From contig NZ_MDGQ01000005.1 of NCBI RefSeq assembly GCF_001747105.1, positions 2,418,001-2,482,000 on the forward strand: 64,000 bases of DNA, written 5' to 3'. The position numbers were made by a program, and so were the translations under genes. The notes under the pieces were generated by a model, which saw nothing but the letters and a program-made list of their open reading frames with translations, had not been told where the DNA came from and ran no database searches. This document shows positions 26,356 to 35,943 of this stretch, in pieces (the stretch's first letter is position 1; every line of letters begins with the position of its first letter). Origin of the DNA: Roseivirga misakiensis. Its GTDB lineage: Bacteria > Bacteroidota > Bacteroidia > Cytophagales > Cyclobacteriaceae.

Positions 26356-27699
26356 GTGTTCAAGAAAATATTAATTGCCAATAGAGGAGAAATCGCCCTA
26401 CGAGTTATCAGAACTTGTAAAGAAATGGGGATTAAAACAGTAGCTGTTTACTCCGCGGCAGACAAAGACAGTCTACATGTAAGGTTTGCCGATGAAGCGG
26501 TCAATATTGGTCCTGCTCCATCAAATGAGTCTTACTTAAAAATACCTCATATCATTTCAGCAGCTGAAATCACCAATGCGGATGCCATTCATCCCGGTTA
26601 TGGTTTCCTTTCAGAAAATGCTGAATTCTCTCGCGTTTGCGATGAGTATGGCATCAAGTTTATTGGTGCGAGTGCCGAAATGATCGAAAAAATGGGTGAT
26701 AAGGCTACAGCTAAAGCTACAATGAAAGCTGCGGGTGTACCGACTATCCCAGGTTCTGATGGTCTTTTAGATACTGTTGAAAACGGTATTAAAATCGCCA
26801 ATAAAATGAAATACCCCGTGATCTTGAAAGCCACAGCAGGTGGCGGTGGTCGCGGAATGAGAATTGTTAAAGATGATGACGGTTTCCAAAAAGCTTGGGA
26901 TGATGCCAGAATGGAGTCAGCGGCAGCTTTTGGAAATGATGGACTTTACCTTGAAAAGTTTATTGAAGAGCCGCGTCACGTAGAAATCCAAGTTGTTGGA
27001 GATGCTAACGGTAAAGCTTGTCACCTTTCTGAAAGAGACTGCTCTATTCAGAGAAGACATCAAAAACTAGTGGAAGAAACACCTTCTCCTGCTGTTGACA
27101 AAGACTTAAGAGACAGAATGGGAGCTGCTGCTGTAAAAGCTGCAGAAGCCATTGGTTACGAAGGGGCTGGTACCGTAGAGTTCTTATTAGATAAACACGG
27201 TGATTTCTACTTCATGGAAATGAATACCAGGATTCAAGTGGAGCACCCAATAACTGAAGAAGTAACTGACTTTGATTTAATCAAAGAACAAATCAAAGCT
27301 GCGGCTGGAATTCCTATTACTGGTTATGCCTACTATCCAAAGCTTTATGCTATGGAATGCAGAATTAACGCGGAAGATCCTGCGCACGGATTTAGACCTT
27401 CTCCAGGTAAGATTACTAATTTACATCTACCTGGTGGTCATGGTGTGAGGGTAGACAGCCACGTTTATGCTGGCTACTCAATTCCGCCAAACTATGACTC
27501 AATGATCGCTAAACTGATCGTTAGTGCTCAATCTCGTGAAGAAGTACTTGTAAGAATGAAGAGAGCATTGGAAGAGTTTGTGATAGAGGGGATTAAAACA
27601 ACAATTCCTTTCCATATCAAACTTATGGATGACGAAGGCTTCAAATCAGGTGATTTCACAACTGCCTTCTTAGAAGATTTCGACTTTTCAACTTTATAA
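26356..27699 (+). CDS. accC: Biotin carboxylase subunit of acetyl-CoA carboxylase
   Basis: A 447-residue ATP-grasp enzyme that carboxylates biotin on AccB with bicarbonate and ATP. It starts at GTG (26356), which gives the family N-terminus [19 protein letters not shown]. Glycine-rich ATP loop [12 protein letters not shown] (about 155-166), catalytic region [15 protein letters not shown] (about 285-299) and GVRVDSHVY are present. It closes the DUF177-rpmF-fabH-efp-accB-accC series and is followed by a strong terminator. Confidence 0.96.
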   Translation: MFKKILIANRGEIALRVIRTCKEMGIKTVAVYSAADKDSLHVRFADEAVNIGPAPSNESYLKIPHIISAAEITNADAIHPGYGFLSENAEFSRVCDEYGIKFIGASAEMIEKMGDKATAKATMKAAGVPTIPGSDGLLDTVENGIKIANKMKYPVILKATAGGGGRGMRIVKDDDGFQKAWDDARMESAAAFGNDGLYLEKFIEEPRHVEIQVVGDANGKACHLSERDCSIQRRHQKLVEETPSPAVDKDLRDRMGAAAVKAAEAIGYEGAGTVEFLLDKHGDFYFMEMNTRIQVEHPITEEVTDFDLIKEQIKAAAGIPITGYAYYPKLYAMECRINAEDPAHGFRPSPGKITNLHLPGGHGVRVDSHVYAGYSIPPNYDSMIAKLIVSAQSREEVLVRMKRALEEFVIEGIKTTIPFHIKLMDDEGFKSGDFTTAFLEDFDFSTL

Positions 27700-27700
27700 T

Positions 27701-27722
27701 AAAAGCCCCTTACGGGGCTTTT
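27701..27722. terminator. Bidirectional terminator between accC and the LytTR regulator gene
   Basis: AAAAGCCCC and GGGGCTTTT form a 9-bp stem with a 4-nt loop. A-run and T-run flanks let it end transcripts from both convergent genes. It starts 1 nt after the accC stop codon and overlaps the stop codon of the regulator gene. Confidence 0.88.
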
Positions 27723-28425
27723 ATCTTTTAAGGAACTTCCCTCCCATTATCTTATCCAGCACTGATGTTCTTAGCTGGGGTGCCATAGGTATTTCACTAC
27801 CACCTACTTTCAAAACATTACCCTCTATTTCTTCCACTTTATCCGCCGCTACAATAAACGATCGGTGAACTCTAATGAAATTATCAGGTAAGCGCTGCTC
27901 CATTTGTTTCAGTGAGACCAAAGTGATCAGTTCTGACGCGTCAGTTTGATAAATCCTCACATAGTCTTTCATACCCTCGATATAGCACAAGTTGTCTAAC
28001 AAAACCCTTTTAATGACTCCATCAACTTTTACAAAGAAGTGATCGTCAGTTCCAGTCTCCTCTTGTACTTCGAACAAGTCATACACCTTATTTACAGCCT
28101 TCAAAAACCGATCGAATGCAATTGGCTTTAGTAAATAATCTACCCCATCTAAGTCATAACTCTCCGTGGCATACTCACGATAGGCAGTAGTAAATATGAC
28201 TTTTGGTGGTTGTGCAATTGACCTAAGGAAATCCAATCCATTCATTTTCGGCATATTAATGTCCAAAAACATAAGGTCTACAGGATGATCTTCAAGAAAT
28301 TCTTTTGCCTCAATTGCACTTTTAAACTCCCCCATAAGGTTCAAAAATTTCACCTTTTGGATGTAGTCTACTACCCCCATTCTAGCGAGGGGCTCGTCAT
28401 CAATTACTATGCAGTTAATCTTCAT
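27721..28425 (-). CDS. LytTR-family response regulator
   Basis: A 234-residue regulator: receiver domain (about 1-120) with the phosphoacceptor Asp55 in LMFLDINMP and the conserved Thr in FTTAY, then a LytTR DNA-binding domain (about 135-230) with IEGMKDYVRIY and RVHRSFIVA. It should be phosphorylated by the histidine kinase encoded directly upstream (11-nt overlap) and then bind DNA in its beta-stranded LytTR fold. An ABC permease gene begins the same operon, so the target may be that permease or an envelope stress response. Confidence 0.93.
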   Translation of the reverse strand: MKINCIVIDDEPLARMGVVDYIQKVKFLNLMGEFKSAIEAKEFLEDHPVDLMFLDINMPKMNGLDFLRSIAQPPKVIFTTAYREYATESYDLDGVDYLLKPIAFDRFLKAVNKVYDLFEVQEETGTDDHFFVKVDGVIKRVLLDNLCYIEGMKDYVRIYQTDASELITLVSLKQMEQRLPDNFIRVHRSFIVAADKVEEIEGNVLKVGGSEIPMAPQLRTSVLDKIMGGKFLKR

Positions 28426-29440
28426 TCAGGTTGAGTGCTAATTGTACGCGGTACAAATTGTCCTTAAAATCAATTTCAAGTGTATGCCTGTTAGGATAAA
28501 CTAGGTTTAGCCTTCGTTTAATATTATCTATACCCAATCCACTTTTCTCCTTATCATCAGCTTTTTTCTTAGCTGAGTTCACGCAGTTAAAAGTAAGTGT
28601 CGATTCGTTCACCTCGATCGAGATATCAATCTGAACGGGGGCCTCTAAATCTGATTCACCATGCTTGAAAGCATTTTCAACAAAATTGAGAAATAGCATG
28701 GGCGCGATCGGCTTGTCGCTTAACACACCACTATAATCCCAATTCACCTGAACATGGTCTTGATGTCGAAGTTTTTGTAGCTGGATGAAGTTATCCAAGT
28801 TCTGAACTTCCTGTTCCAAAGTAATTTTATCCTTTTCAACTTCGTACAATTGGTGACTCAGTAAATCCGAAAACTTTTCCAACGTATTGGAGGCTAGTTC
28901 TGGGTTTGTCCTAATCAAAACATGAACACTATTTAATGCATTAAAGAGGAAATGAGGATTAATCTGTCCTTTCAGCATATCCAATTCCGCTTTCAAATTT
29001 TGACTCTCTAGTTCTCTTAGACGGCGCTCTTTAATATACCATTCATTGATAAAATAAAGGCTTGTGGCCAAAGCATATACTACCATAAATTCTACAGCAG
29101 TACTAGCCAAACCGCCCGCTGAACCAAAAAACTCACTCGTACTAGGACTTACATTTCTATATAAGAAAACAAAGGTTTGGGAGCCTAAATAAGCCATGAA
29201 CAGAAGCCAAACAATCATTACGAGCCCATATAAGAGACGCTTGCCCTTTAAAAGAAGCTTCGGCACAAAAACATATAAGTTTATATACACTCCACTTCCA
29301 TAGAGTAGCGCCCCGATGACATTAGCATCTACCGTGTCCCAAAAAGTTGGGGCATATGCCATATCTCGAATACTCCAGATAACAACATAAAGCATCCAAA
29401 AAAGCAGATGCGTAGCAATAAGTTTCCAGTTAGTCTTCAT
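28415..29440 (-). CDS. Sensor histidine kinase, LytS/YehU type
   Basis: A 341-residue membrane kinase. Four predicted membrane helices (about 8-25, 41-60, 70-92 and 112-130) form a sensor without a large periplasmic domain. The cytoplasmic part has the histidine box QINPHFLFNALNS with phospho-His163 and an ATPase domain with FVENAFKHG and SGLGIDNIKRRL. It overlaps the regulator gene by 11 nt and the upstream permease gene by 4 nt. Signals of this class in Bacteroidota are mostly unknown; sensing via the neighbouring permease is a possibility (inference). Confidence 0.92.
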   Translation of the reverse strand: MKTNWKLIATHLLFWMLYVVIWSIRDMAYAPTFWDTVDANVIGALLYGSGVYINLYVFVPKLLLKGKRLLYGLVMIVWLLFMAYLGSQTFVFLYRNVSPSTSEFFGSAGGLASTAVEFMVVYALATSLYFINEWYIKERRLRELESQNLKAELDMLKGQINPHFLFNALNSVHVLIRTNPELASNTLEKFSDLLSHQLYEVEKDKITLEQEVQNLDNFIQLQKLRHQDHVQVNWDYSGVLSDKPIAPMLFLNFVENAFKHGESDLEAPVQIDISIEVNESTLTFNCVNSAKKKADDKEKSGLGIDNIKRRLNLVYPNRHTLEIDFKDNLYRVQLALNLNED

Positions 29441-31860
29441 TCATATCTTAGGGCATCCACTGGATTGCCATAAGCCGCTTTTAATGATTTAAAACTCATA
29501 GTTAAAAAGGAAATGAGGCCTAACACTACACCTGCCAATAAGAAATACCAAACTTGCATTTGTATATGGTAAGCGAAATTTTCCAGCCACTTTTCCATAA
29601 CAAGATAAGTGATGACTGAAGCTATGACAAATGAGATGGCGATCAACTGCAAATACCCGCGCGACATTAGCAATACTAAGCTGCCGATAGTTGCCCCTAA
29701 AACTTTTCGTATGCCGATCTCTTTCTTTAGCTGTGTGGCTAATAAGGTAGTCATGGCAAAAAGCCCTAAACATGCCAGAATAATACTGATAGAGGAAAAT
29801 GTTAAAAACACTTTTCCAAGTTGTTTCTCGGCATCGTAAAGGCGTTCGACAGAATCATCTAAAAAGAAGTACTCAAACTGAGCAGCATTAGAAAAATCTC
29901 GCCATTCTTTTTCTATCGCCGCCATGGACTCAGATAAATTTCCAGGCGCCAATTTGACAGATATTTTACCCTGCATATAAGGCTGACTACTCGGAATAAT
30001 GCTTATAACTACTGGATCAACATCGTTGTGTAATGACACAAAATTGAAATCCTTTACTATACCGATCACACTACCTGTATGCACTGCTCGAAAAGAACCA
30101 TCTTGGCTTAAACTTCCCATATTCAATTTCTTATTCAAATCATCTTCATCCCAACCGAGCTGAGCAGCGGCAGTTTCATTGATAAGATAAGCCAGCGAAT
30201 CGGTAGACAAACGATTATCAAAACCACGACCTGCGACAATCTCAAATTGAAATAAATCACTGAAATCTAAATCCGTCTCCAGTCGCATGAAAAGCATGTT
30301 ATTTTCAGCAGATTCACCTTCTGGTAGAACATTATAATCGTAAAAACCTTCGTGTCCTGGTATTCTGGAAGATACGGCCGCCCCTCTGACCTGTGGAAGC
30401 TGTTTTAACCTATCCTTAAAAGTTTTAATTCTTGTCTGATCGGGTAGTGACCTAACTTCTAACACTACGGTTTGCTCTTTATCAAAGCCCAGCTGTTTGT
30501 TTCGCATGTACTGCAATTGAAAGTAGATGATACAAGTGGAAATGATCAAGGCAGCAGAAATAACGAACTGAAAAGTAATCAGGACTTTCTTGAAAAAACC
30601 AGCGAATGGGCTCTGCTTTGCCACTTTACCTTTCAAAATAGCAGCTGGCGAAAAACCTGATAAGAATAGCGCTGGATAGATTCCAGAGAGAAACCCAACA
30701 ATTAAGGCGATTAAGATAAGCCCGCCTAAAATTAGTGGCACATCTGCCAGCTCTACAACAAGCGACTTTTCTGTTAGCCCATTAAAGGCTGGCATGGCAA
30801 GCATAAAAAAGCCGAATCCTATTACCGCTGCAATGATTGTAACCAAAACAGACTCACTTAAATATTGAAAGACAATTTGCTCTCTAATGGCACCAAAAAC
30901 CTTTCTTACACCCACTTCTCCTGAACGGCTGATTGAACGAGCCAACGATAAATTCATGAAATTAACGCAGGCTATCGCCAGTATCAGAAATGCTGTGGTT
31001 GTAAGAATAAGTAGATACGTCTTATTGGAGGTTTTCCCCAATTCATTGGCATAATCGGTGGTGGTATGAATATCTTCTAATGCCTGCATTTTGTAGCCTC
31101 TTTGTTGTGCTGTCAGCTTGCCCAGGTACTTTTCGACCATATCAGGAAATTTAGCTTCCACCCTACCCACACTTACACCTTGTGGAACCTTTACATAGGT
31201 ATACATCGGTGGCCAATACCAATTATTAAACATCCAACCACCTTGTAGCTGTCTCAAACTGATAAAAGAGGCTAAAAAATTAAATTGGATATGAGAGTTT
31301 TTCGGTACGTCCTTTAAAATACCAGTAACCTGAAAGTCGTTTTGACCATCAACTTTTAAGGCTTTACCGATAGCATCTTCATCCCCGAAATATTTCTGGG
31401 CCATCGTCTCGGTGATCACTATCGAGAAAGGATCCGCTAAGGCAGTTTTTTTATCACCCTCCAGTAAATCAAAGTCCAGTACATCCCATAAAGTAGAATC
31501 TGCAAAAGCAAAAAGTGGCTCCTGAAATTTTTTCTCAGGTCCATTCTCAACAGAAAACTCTTCGATATGAAACCTTACGAATGCTTCAAATTCGGGGAAA
31601 TCGTTTTGCAGCGCTGGACCAATAGCGCTATAGGCATTTGCTAAGTAATTATCTCCACCTTCGGTATAGTTAACCTCTGTAATTCTATAGATACGCTCAT
31701 AATCTTTGTGAAACTTGTCAAAAGAAGATTCATCCTTAACGTAAAATAGAATCAGTAAAAAGCAGGCCATTCCAACTCCAAGCCCGAATACATTGATAAC
31801 TGTGTGCCCTTTGTGCTTGATCAAGTTTCGCCAAGCCATTTTTAGATAATTCTTAATCAT
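29437..31860 (-). CDS. MacB/FtsX-type ABC transporter permease (807 residues)
   Basis: A double FtsX-type permease of the MacB class, with an N-terminal helix (about 20-42), a first periplasmic MacB_PCD-like domain (about 45-245), three helices around 285-400, a fourth helix and a second periplasmic region (about 430-680), and three final helices. Each half ends with a coupling-type motif (GVRKVFGA and GIRKVLGAT). It has no ATPase domain and no ATPase gene beside it. Family members use ATP hydrolysis to work across the envelope, exporting peptides, lipoproteins or antibiotics by mechanotransmission. The LytS/LytR genes follow in the same operon with 4-nt overlap, so the permease may have a sensory or self-regulated role. 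Confidence 0.88.
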   Translation of the reverse strand: MIKNYLKMAWRNLIKHKGHTVINVFGLGVGMACFLLILFYVKDESSFDKFHKDYERIYRITEVNYTEGGDNYLANAYSAIGPALQNDFPEFEAFVRFHIEEFSVENGPEKKFQEPLFAFADSTLWDVLDFDLLEGDKKTALADPFSIVITETMAQKYFGDEDAIGKALKVDGQNDFQVTGILKDVPKNSHIQFNFLASFISLRQLQGGWMFNNWYWPPMYTYVKVPQGVSVGRVEAKFPDMVEKYLGKLTAQQRGYKMQALEDIHTTTDYANELGKTSNKTYLLILTTTAFLILAIACVNFMNLSLARSISRSGEVGVRKVFGAIREQIVFQYLSESVLVTIIAAVIGFGFFMLAMPAFNGLTEKSLVVELADVPLILGGLILIALIVGFLSGIYPALFLSGFSPAAILKGKVAKQSPFAGFFKKVLITFQFVISAALIISTCIIYFQLQYMRNKQLGFDKEQTVVLEVRSLPDQTRIKTFKDRLKQLPQVRGAAVSSRIPGHEGFYDYNVLPEGESAENNMLFMRLETDLDFSDLFQFEIVAGRGFDNRLSTDSLAYLINETAAAQLGWDEDDLNKKLNMGSLSQDGSFRAVHTGSVIGIVKDFNFVSLHNDVDPVVISIIPSSQPYMQGKISVKLAPGNLSESMAAIEKEWRDFSNAAQFEYFFLDDSVERLYDAEKQLGKVFLTFSSISIILACLGLFAMTTLLATQLKKEIGIRKVLGATIGSLVLLMSRGYLQLIAISFVIASVITYLVMEKWLENFAYHIQMQVWYFLLAGVVLGLISFLTMSFKSLKAAYGNPVDALRYE

Positions 31861-31970
31861 GGTTTTGTTGTTTTGAGTTTACAAAACTTGATTTAAGAAA
31901 AAGGGCTAGTCAATAAAAAAGAAATAGAAGTTCAGGGCAACTTAGTAGATGAATAGGTGCTCAGCGTAGA

Positions 31971-32537
31971 TTAGGAATTTCCTTCAATATCATCGCAGAG
32001 TTCTTGATACCATGCCTCACCATATTTTCGAATCAGCGCAACTTTCAAGAACTTATAGATTGGTACTCCAAGTTTTTCGCCCAAGGTACACGCCGCAGAA
32101 CAGATGGACCACCTGTCGTAATTCAGGGCTTCATAGTGATCATACTTTGTGATTCTAATTGGATATAAATGGCAAGAAATCGGTTTTTTAAAAGTTGTCT
32201 TACCGTCAATATAAGCTTGTTCTATACCGCACTTCAGTACATTTTCTTCATCATAAATGGCGAAAGCGCATTCTTTGCCACCGATAGTCGTTGTAGAATA
32301 GTCACCTTCGAAATCCTTAATGTACAAACCTTCTTTTTCAATAGCCTCAACGCCAGCCGCCGACAAATAGGGTTTTACCACGTCGTAGCAATCTTCCAAT
32401 TCTTTAAGTTCGGATTCTTCCAAAGGTGCTCCCAGGTCTCCTTCAACACAGCAGGCTCCTTTACATTTCTCTAAGTCGCAAACGAAGGCGTGGTCTTTTA
32501 TATCGTCGCTTATTACCGCATCTTGAATGAGAATCAT
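31971..32537 (-). CDS. DUF3109 family cysteine-rich protein
   Basis: A 188-residue cytoplasmic protein of the DUF3109 family, function unknown. Cysteines are grouped: [15 protein letters not shown] (about residues 20-34), then Cys near 48, 90, 102, 121, 142 and 146, which together look like metal or iron-sulfur ligands similar to YkgJ-type CxxCxxxCC zinc-binding proteins. The metal role is inference. It follows an FkbM methyltransferase gene by 4 nt on the same strand. In Bacteroidota it is, from memory, widely conserved. Confidence 0.85.
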   Translation of the reverse strand: MILIQDAVISDDIKDHAFVCDLEKCKGACCVEGDLGAPLEESELKELEDCYDVVKPYLSAAGVEAIEKEGLYIKDFEGDYSTTTIGGKECAFAIYDEENVLKCGIEQAYIDGKTTFKKPISCHLYPIRITKYDHYEALNYDRWSICSAACTLGEKLGVPIYKFLKVALIRKYGEAWYQELCDDIEGNS

Positions 32538-32541
32538 GGGC

Positions 32542-33381
32542 TTAATTAGGTGTGGCTAGGATTTCAAAATGCTTTTTGATTTTCATGTTGTCTCTTGTAA
32601 GCTTTACCAAGTCAGCACTATCGACAAACCCATCCTCCAAATAATTGGTGTCGTTCATGTAAACAGTGTAATCATGTTTAGCAATAGAATCATATAGGGC
32701 ATGACGCTCTTCCATTGAAAGCTTCTTGTAGCACTCTGCCATTATATTGGGTCGGAATTCGGCTATTATATCGCTCATATCGTCCAGAATAGCGCTATCA
32801 TATCCTTCAGCATCAACTTTTAAAAGCCCCATTTTTGGAAGCCATTCTTTGTAGTTAGCGCGTAGGTATTTGCTAAAATTCCTACCCTCTACTTTTAACT
32901 CATAACTGTGGTTATGTCTTTGGTTTTTAATTTGAGAGAGGTAGCCACCATTACAGAAAGATGCATCTGAGTAGTGAAAAACAAAGTCACCATCTTCTTG
33001 CGTAGCAGCAAAAGGAAGCGGTACAATATTCGTAAGTTCTTGATTTAGCTGTGCGTTCTTTTCTAAGATTTTATAAACGTAAATATTCGGTTCTAGTCCT
33101 ATGACAAGTCCCTCTTTACCGACGGCCAAAGCCATAGGAACTGTCGTATCACCTGTGTGCGCTCCTATGTCTATAATCAGGTCTCCCTCTTTCGAAAGTT
33201 TTTGATAAAAGCTAATCTGTTCTTTAGATACTTCCTTTGGGCCTTCAAAAGGGTGTAACCATTGAGCATACTCGACCTTTCCTAAGCCTTCTATGTCAAA
33301 TTGCTTCACTTCGTATCCGTACTCCTTAAAAGTTCGCTTGAGTTCTCTCTTTTCCCTTTTTCGCTTGTAATAACTGAACAT
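32542..33381 (-). CDS. FkbM-family SAM-dependent methyltransferase
   Basis: A 279-residue methyltransferase from the ATG at 33381. A TTG at 33411 would add ten residues but lies in front of the -7 box at 33399-33406, so I reject it. The SAM-binding segment [19 protein letters not shown] (about 66-84), a second motif VIGLEPN (about 92-98) and [14 protein letters not shown] (about 187-200) fit the FkbM family, which methylates sugar or polyketide hydroxyl groups. It sits next to glycosyltransferase genes, so a glycan O-methyltransferase is the likeliest role. It is co-transcribed with the DUF3109 gene. Confidence 0.83.
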   Translation of the reverse strand: MFSYYKRKREKRELKRTFKEYGYEVKQFDIEGLGKVEYAQWLHPFEGPKEVSKEQISFYQKLSKEGDLIIDIGAHTGDTTVPMALAVGKEGLVIGLEPNIYVYKILEKNAQLNQELTNIVPLPFAATQEDGDFVFHYSDASFCNGGYLSQIKNQRHNHSYELKVEGRNFSKYLRANYKEWLPKMGLLKVDAEGYDSAILDDMSDIIAEFRPNIMAECYKKLSMEERHALYDSIAKHDYTVYMNDTNYLEDGFVDSADLVKLTRDNMKIKKHFEILATPN

Positions 33382-33398
33382 AAGAAGTGGTTTTGGTG

Positions 33399-33406
33399 CA
33401 AAAATA
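33399..33406 (-). promoter_or_regulatory. -7 box for the FkbM gene
   Basis: TATTTTTG on the minus strand matches TAnnTTTG, the Bacteroidota sigma-A -7 element. Transcription would start about 33392, 11 nt before the ATG at 33381. I do not see a clear -33 TTTG at the usual distance. Confidence 0.45.
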
Positions 33407-33487
33407 ACCAAATTAACCTATCAGATCGGTACGATAGGCTACAAATGAATAGAAGGTCTCAATAAGCGAGAATCTATCCGTTTTCTT

Positions 33488-33495
33488 TATTTTTG
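33488..33495 (+). promoter_or_regulatory. -7 box for the GT2 gene at 33505
   Basis: TATTTTTG on the plus strand fits TAnnTTTG and sits 10 nt before the ATG at 33505. It includes the alternative TTG start at 33493, which argues for the later ATG. No -33 TTTG is evident. Confidence 0.4.
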
Positions 33496-33504
33496 CGTGG
33501 TCAA

Positions 33505-34281
33505 ATGAGTAAGCCAGTTAAAATTAGTGGTGTAATTATCACCTTCAACGAGGAGCGAAACATTGAAAGGTGTCTTACTTCTCTAAAAGAAGTTTGTGAT
33601 GAGATTGTGGTAGTCGATTCTTTTTCAACTGATGGTACCAAAGCGATTTGCCAAGCACACCAAGTTAGGTTTGTCGAAAACACATTTGAGGGTCATATCG
33701 AGCAAAAGAATTTTGCCATGGCCCAAGCGACTAATGATATTGTACTTTCTTTAGATGCAGACGAAGCGCTTTCTCCGAAACTTCAAGAAAGCATATTGGC
33801 TGTAAAACAAAACTGGCAGCAACCTGCCTATCGATTTAATCGATTCACGAACTATTGTGGTCAATGGATCAAACATAGTGGCTGGTATCCTGACACAAAA
33901 ACTAGGCTTTGGGATAGACGAAATGGAAAATGGGGAGGTACAAACCCACACGATTCAGTTGAATTATCGTCGAATATAGAAGCAAAACACCTGAAAGGAG
34001 ATCTACTACATTATTCCTACTACACCATGGAAGAACATGTGCTGAGATCAGCCAAGTATGCTAAAATATCGGCCAAAGCGCTTTATAAACAGGGTAAAAA
34101 GGCCAGCTTGTTAAAGATGATCGGCAGTGCGGGTTTTAGATTTGTACAGGATTACTTTCTACGTGGTGGGATTAGAGATGGGTTCTACGGCTTAGTTATT
34201 TGTGGAACTAGTAGTCATACTACTTTTTTGAAGTATGCTTATTTACGGAACCTAAACAACGGTAAGGCAATAGAAGAATGA
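33505..34281 (+). CDS. Glycosyltransferase family 2 (WaaE/KdtX-like)
   Basis: A 258-residue GT2 enzyme from the ATG at 33505. The GT-A domain shows ISGVIITFNEERNIERC (about 6-22), VVVDSFSTDGT (about 36-46), and the D-x-D motif LSLDADEAL (about 81-89); then TRLWDRRNGKWGG, typical of the WaaE/KdtX group, which adds a sugar such as glucose to a lipopolysaccharide inner core. The last 60 residues hold an amphipathic segment that may lie on the membrane. It overlaps the next gene by 4 nt (ATGA), so the two work together, probably on lipopolysaccharide or another surface glycan. Confidence 0.87.
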   Translation: MSKPVKISGVIITFNEERNIERCLTSLKEVCDEIVVVDSFSTDGTKAICQAHQVRFVENTFEGHIEQKNFAMAQATNDIVLSLDADEALSPKLQESILAVKQNWQQPAYRFNRFTNYCGQWIKHSGWYPDTKTRLWDRRNGKWGGTNPHDSVELSSNIEAKHLKGDLLHYSYYTMEEHVLRSAKYAKISAKALYKQGKKASLLKMIGSAGFRFVQDYFLRGGIRDGFYGLVICGTSSHTTFLKYAYLRNLNNGKAIEE

Positions 34282-35942
34282 AGAAAGTTTATGACTACTT
34301 GCTACTAAGAGGGCCTCATAAGCCACAGGTTTACTTCTTGATGACCGTTATCACGGCAGTTTACTTGTTAAACTTTCATGTGAATGACATATGGACACCT
34401 AACGAAAGCTTTTATGCCGAAGCGGTTCGTGAAATGTTTGAGTCGGGAAACTTTCTAGAAATCTTCTACAACTACGAACCGCGGTATAACAAACCTCCAT
34501 TGACTTATTGGTTGATTGCTGGATCATCAAGTATTTTCGGCTTAAACGAATTTGGTATACGGCTACCTATCGTCCTTCTTGGAGTAGGCAGTATTTGGCT
34601 TACCTATTTAATCGGTCGTTTACTTTATGGCGAAAAAGGTGGTTTATATGCCATGGTCATGATGGCTTTTTCTGTACAAGTCTTAGCTGTCAAACAGTAT
34701 GCTTCTCCTGAAATCCCGTTGACATTCTTTTTTACGCTTACCATGTATTATGTCATTAAGGGTTTCTTGACTAGAAATAAAAAATACATCCTGCTCAGTT
34801 ATGTAGCACTTGGGCTTACAGTACTTACGAAAGGCTTCCCTTATATCATTGTCATCGCAAGTATTATTGGCATTTTCATCTTAGTAAAAGGGCCCGATAA
34901 ATGGAAAAGGGTATGGAAAGAAGTCAAGTTTTTAAACCTCCATATTGGCCTTCCCATTGCCCTTCTTATTGGCTTAAGCTGGGTAATTTTTATGTATTTA
35001 AAAGATGGCCAAGAGTTCTGGGAGGTCTATTATAGAGAGACCTTTGGCCGAGCGCTCAGTAAAAAAACCAATGGACCAAAACCCTTCTTTTATCTAGAGG
35101 TAATTTCTTGGAGTATTATTCCATACTCTCTAACTTTTTTCTTCGCCGTTTTGCGATGGTTCGGTGATAGGAAGAATATTTCAAAAGTTTTGTTTCCCGT
35201 TTGTTGGGTGGCTGCCATGTTGATCATTTTCACCGCGGCAAAAGGAAAAATACCGACTTACATGATTCAAGCGCATCCCGCTATGCTTTTGATGATAGTT
35301 CCACTTTTGCTCGAATACTCACCTAAGGCAAAATTTTGGCGTACTGTCTGGAAGACCACTTTCGCACTTCCTTCCATTTTGATCATTGCTGCAACGTTTT
35401 ATGCCATCTATTTTTTAGGGTTAAATGTGCTGCTCTATAGTTTAGCTGTCTTCTCGCTAATAGGTTTTGTGCTATGGCTGCGCAAAGGGAATGACCCCGA
35501 TTGGAATGTAATGATTCCTTTCTGGTCAATAACTGCTTTCTTGATATGTTTTGCGATTTATTTGCCGCGAATGGAACGTTTTCGACCTTATGATGAGCTA
35601 GGGAATGTTATTAATGTTGAACAAAAAATAAGTAAGTCAATACCGATACAAATTCAAGAAACACTTATCCATAATATCCCTTACTATGCCGAAAGATTGG
35701 CGATTAGAGACCAGACCATCGAAGAAATAAATAACAACGGTCTAAAAGCTCCAACCCTCGCTTTAATTCGAGATGAAGATTTTTCTGAGTTAGTGGGATT
35801 TAAATCTATTTGGAGTGGAATGATTTATGATTTCTCTAGCGAGTCTCAATTTTTGAAATTCGTTTTAGCCTGCCTTGATGCTGAGAAAGGGGATTTCTCA
35901 AAGTTTGCAAAATATCATGTCGTCACTAAGGATATAGAATAG
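34278..35942 (+). CDS. ArnT-like glycosyltransferase, family 39/83
   Basis: A 554-residue integral membrane protein with about 11-12 helices. The first luminal loop has WTPNESFYAEAVREM (about residues 39-53), where the usual GT39/GT83 acidic motif (DEARYAE-type) reads NESFYAE; the catalytic acidic residue is probably the Glu. The second motif YNKPPLTYWL (about 69-78) is intact. Such enzymes use polyprenyl-phosphate sugars on the periplasmic face to modify lipid A or proteins. It is coupled to the preceding GT2 gene and faces an FkbM methyltransferase gene, forming a glycan modification group. The actual sugar and acceptor are unknown. Confidence 0.83.
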   Translation: MKKVYDYLLLRGPHKPQVYFLMTVITAVYLLNFHVNDIWTPNESFYAEAVREMFESGNFLEIFYNYEPRYNKPPLTYWLIAGSSSIFGLNEFGIRLPIVLLGVGSIWLTYLIGRLLYGEKGGLYAMVMMAFSVQVLAVKQYASPEIPLTFFFTLTMYYVIKGFLTRNKKYILLSYVALGLTVLTKGFPYIIVIASIIGIFILVKGPDKWKRVWKEVKFLNLHIGLPIALLIGLSWVIFMYLKDGQEFWEVYYRETFGRALSKKTNGPKPFFYLEVISWSIIPYSLTFFFAVLRWFGDRKNISKVLFPVCWVAAMLIIFTAAKGKIPTYMIQAHPAMLLMIVPLLLEYSPKAKFWRTVWKTTFALPSILIIAATFYAIYFLGLNVLLYSLAVFSLIGFVLWLRKGNDPDWNVMIPFWSITAFLICFAIYLPRMERFRPYDELGNVINVEQKISKSIPIQIQETLIHNIPYYAERLAIRDQTIEEINNNGLKAPTLALIRDEDFSELVGFKSIWSGMIYDFSSESQFLKFVLACLDAEKGDFSKFAKYHVVTKDIE

Positions 35943-35943
35943 G

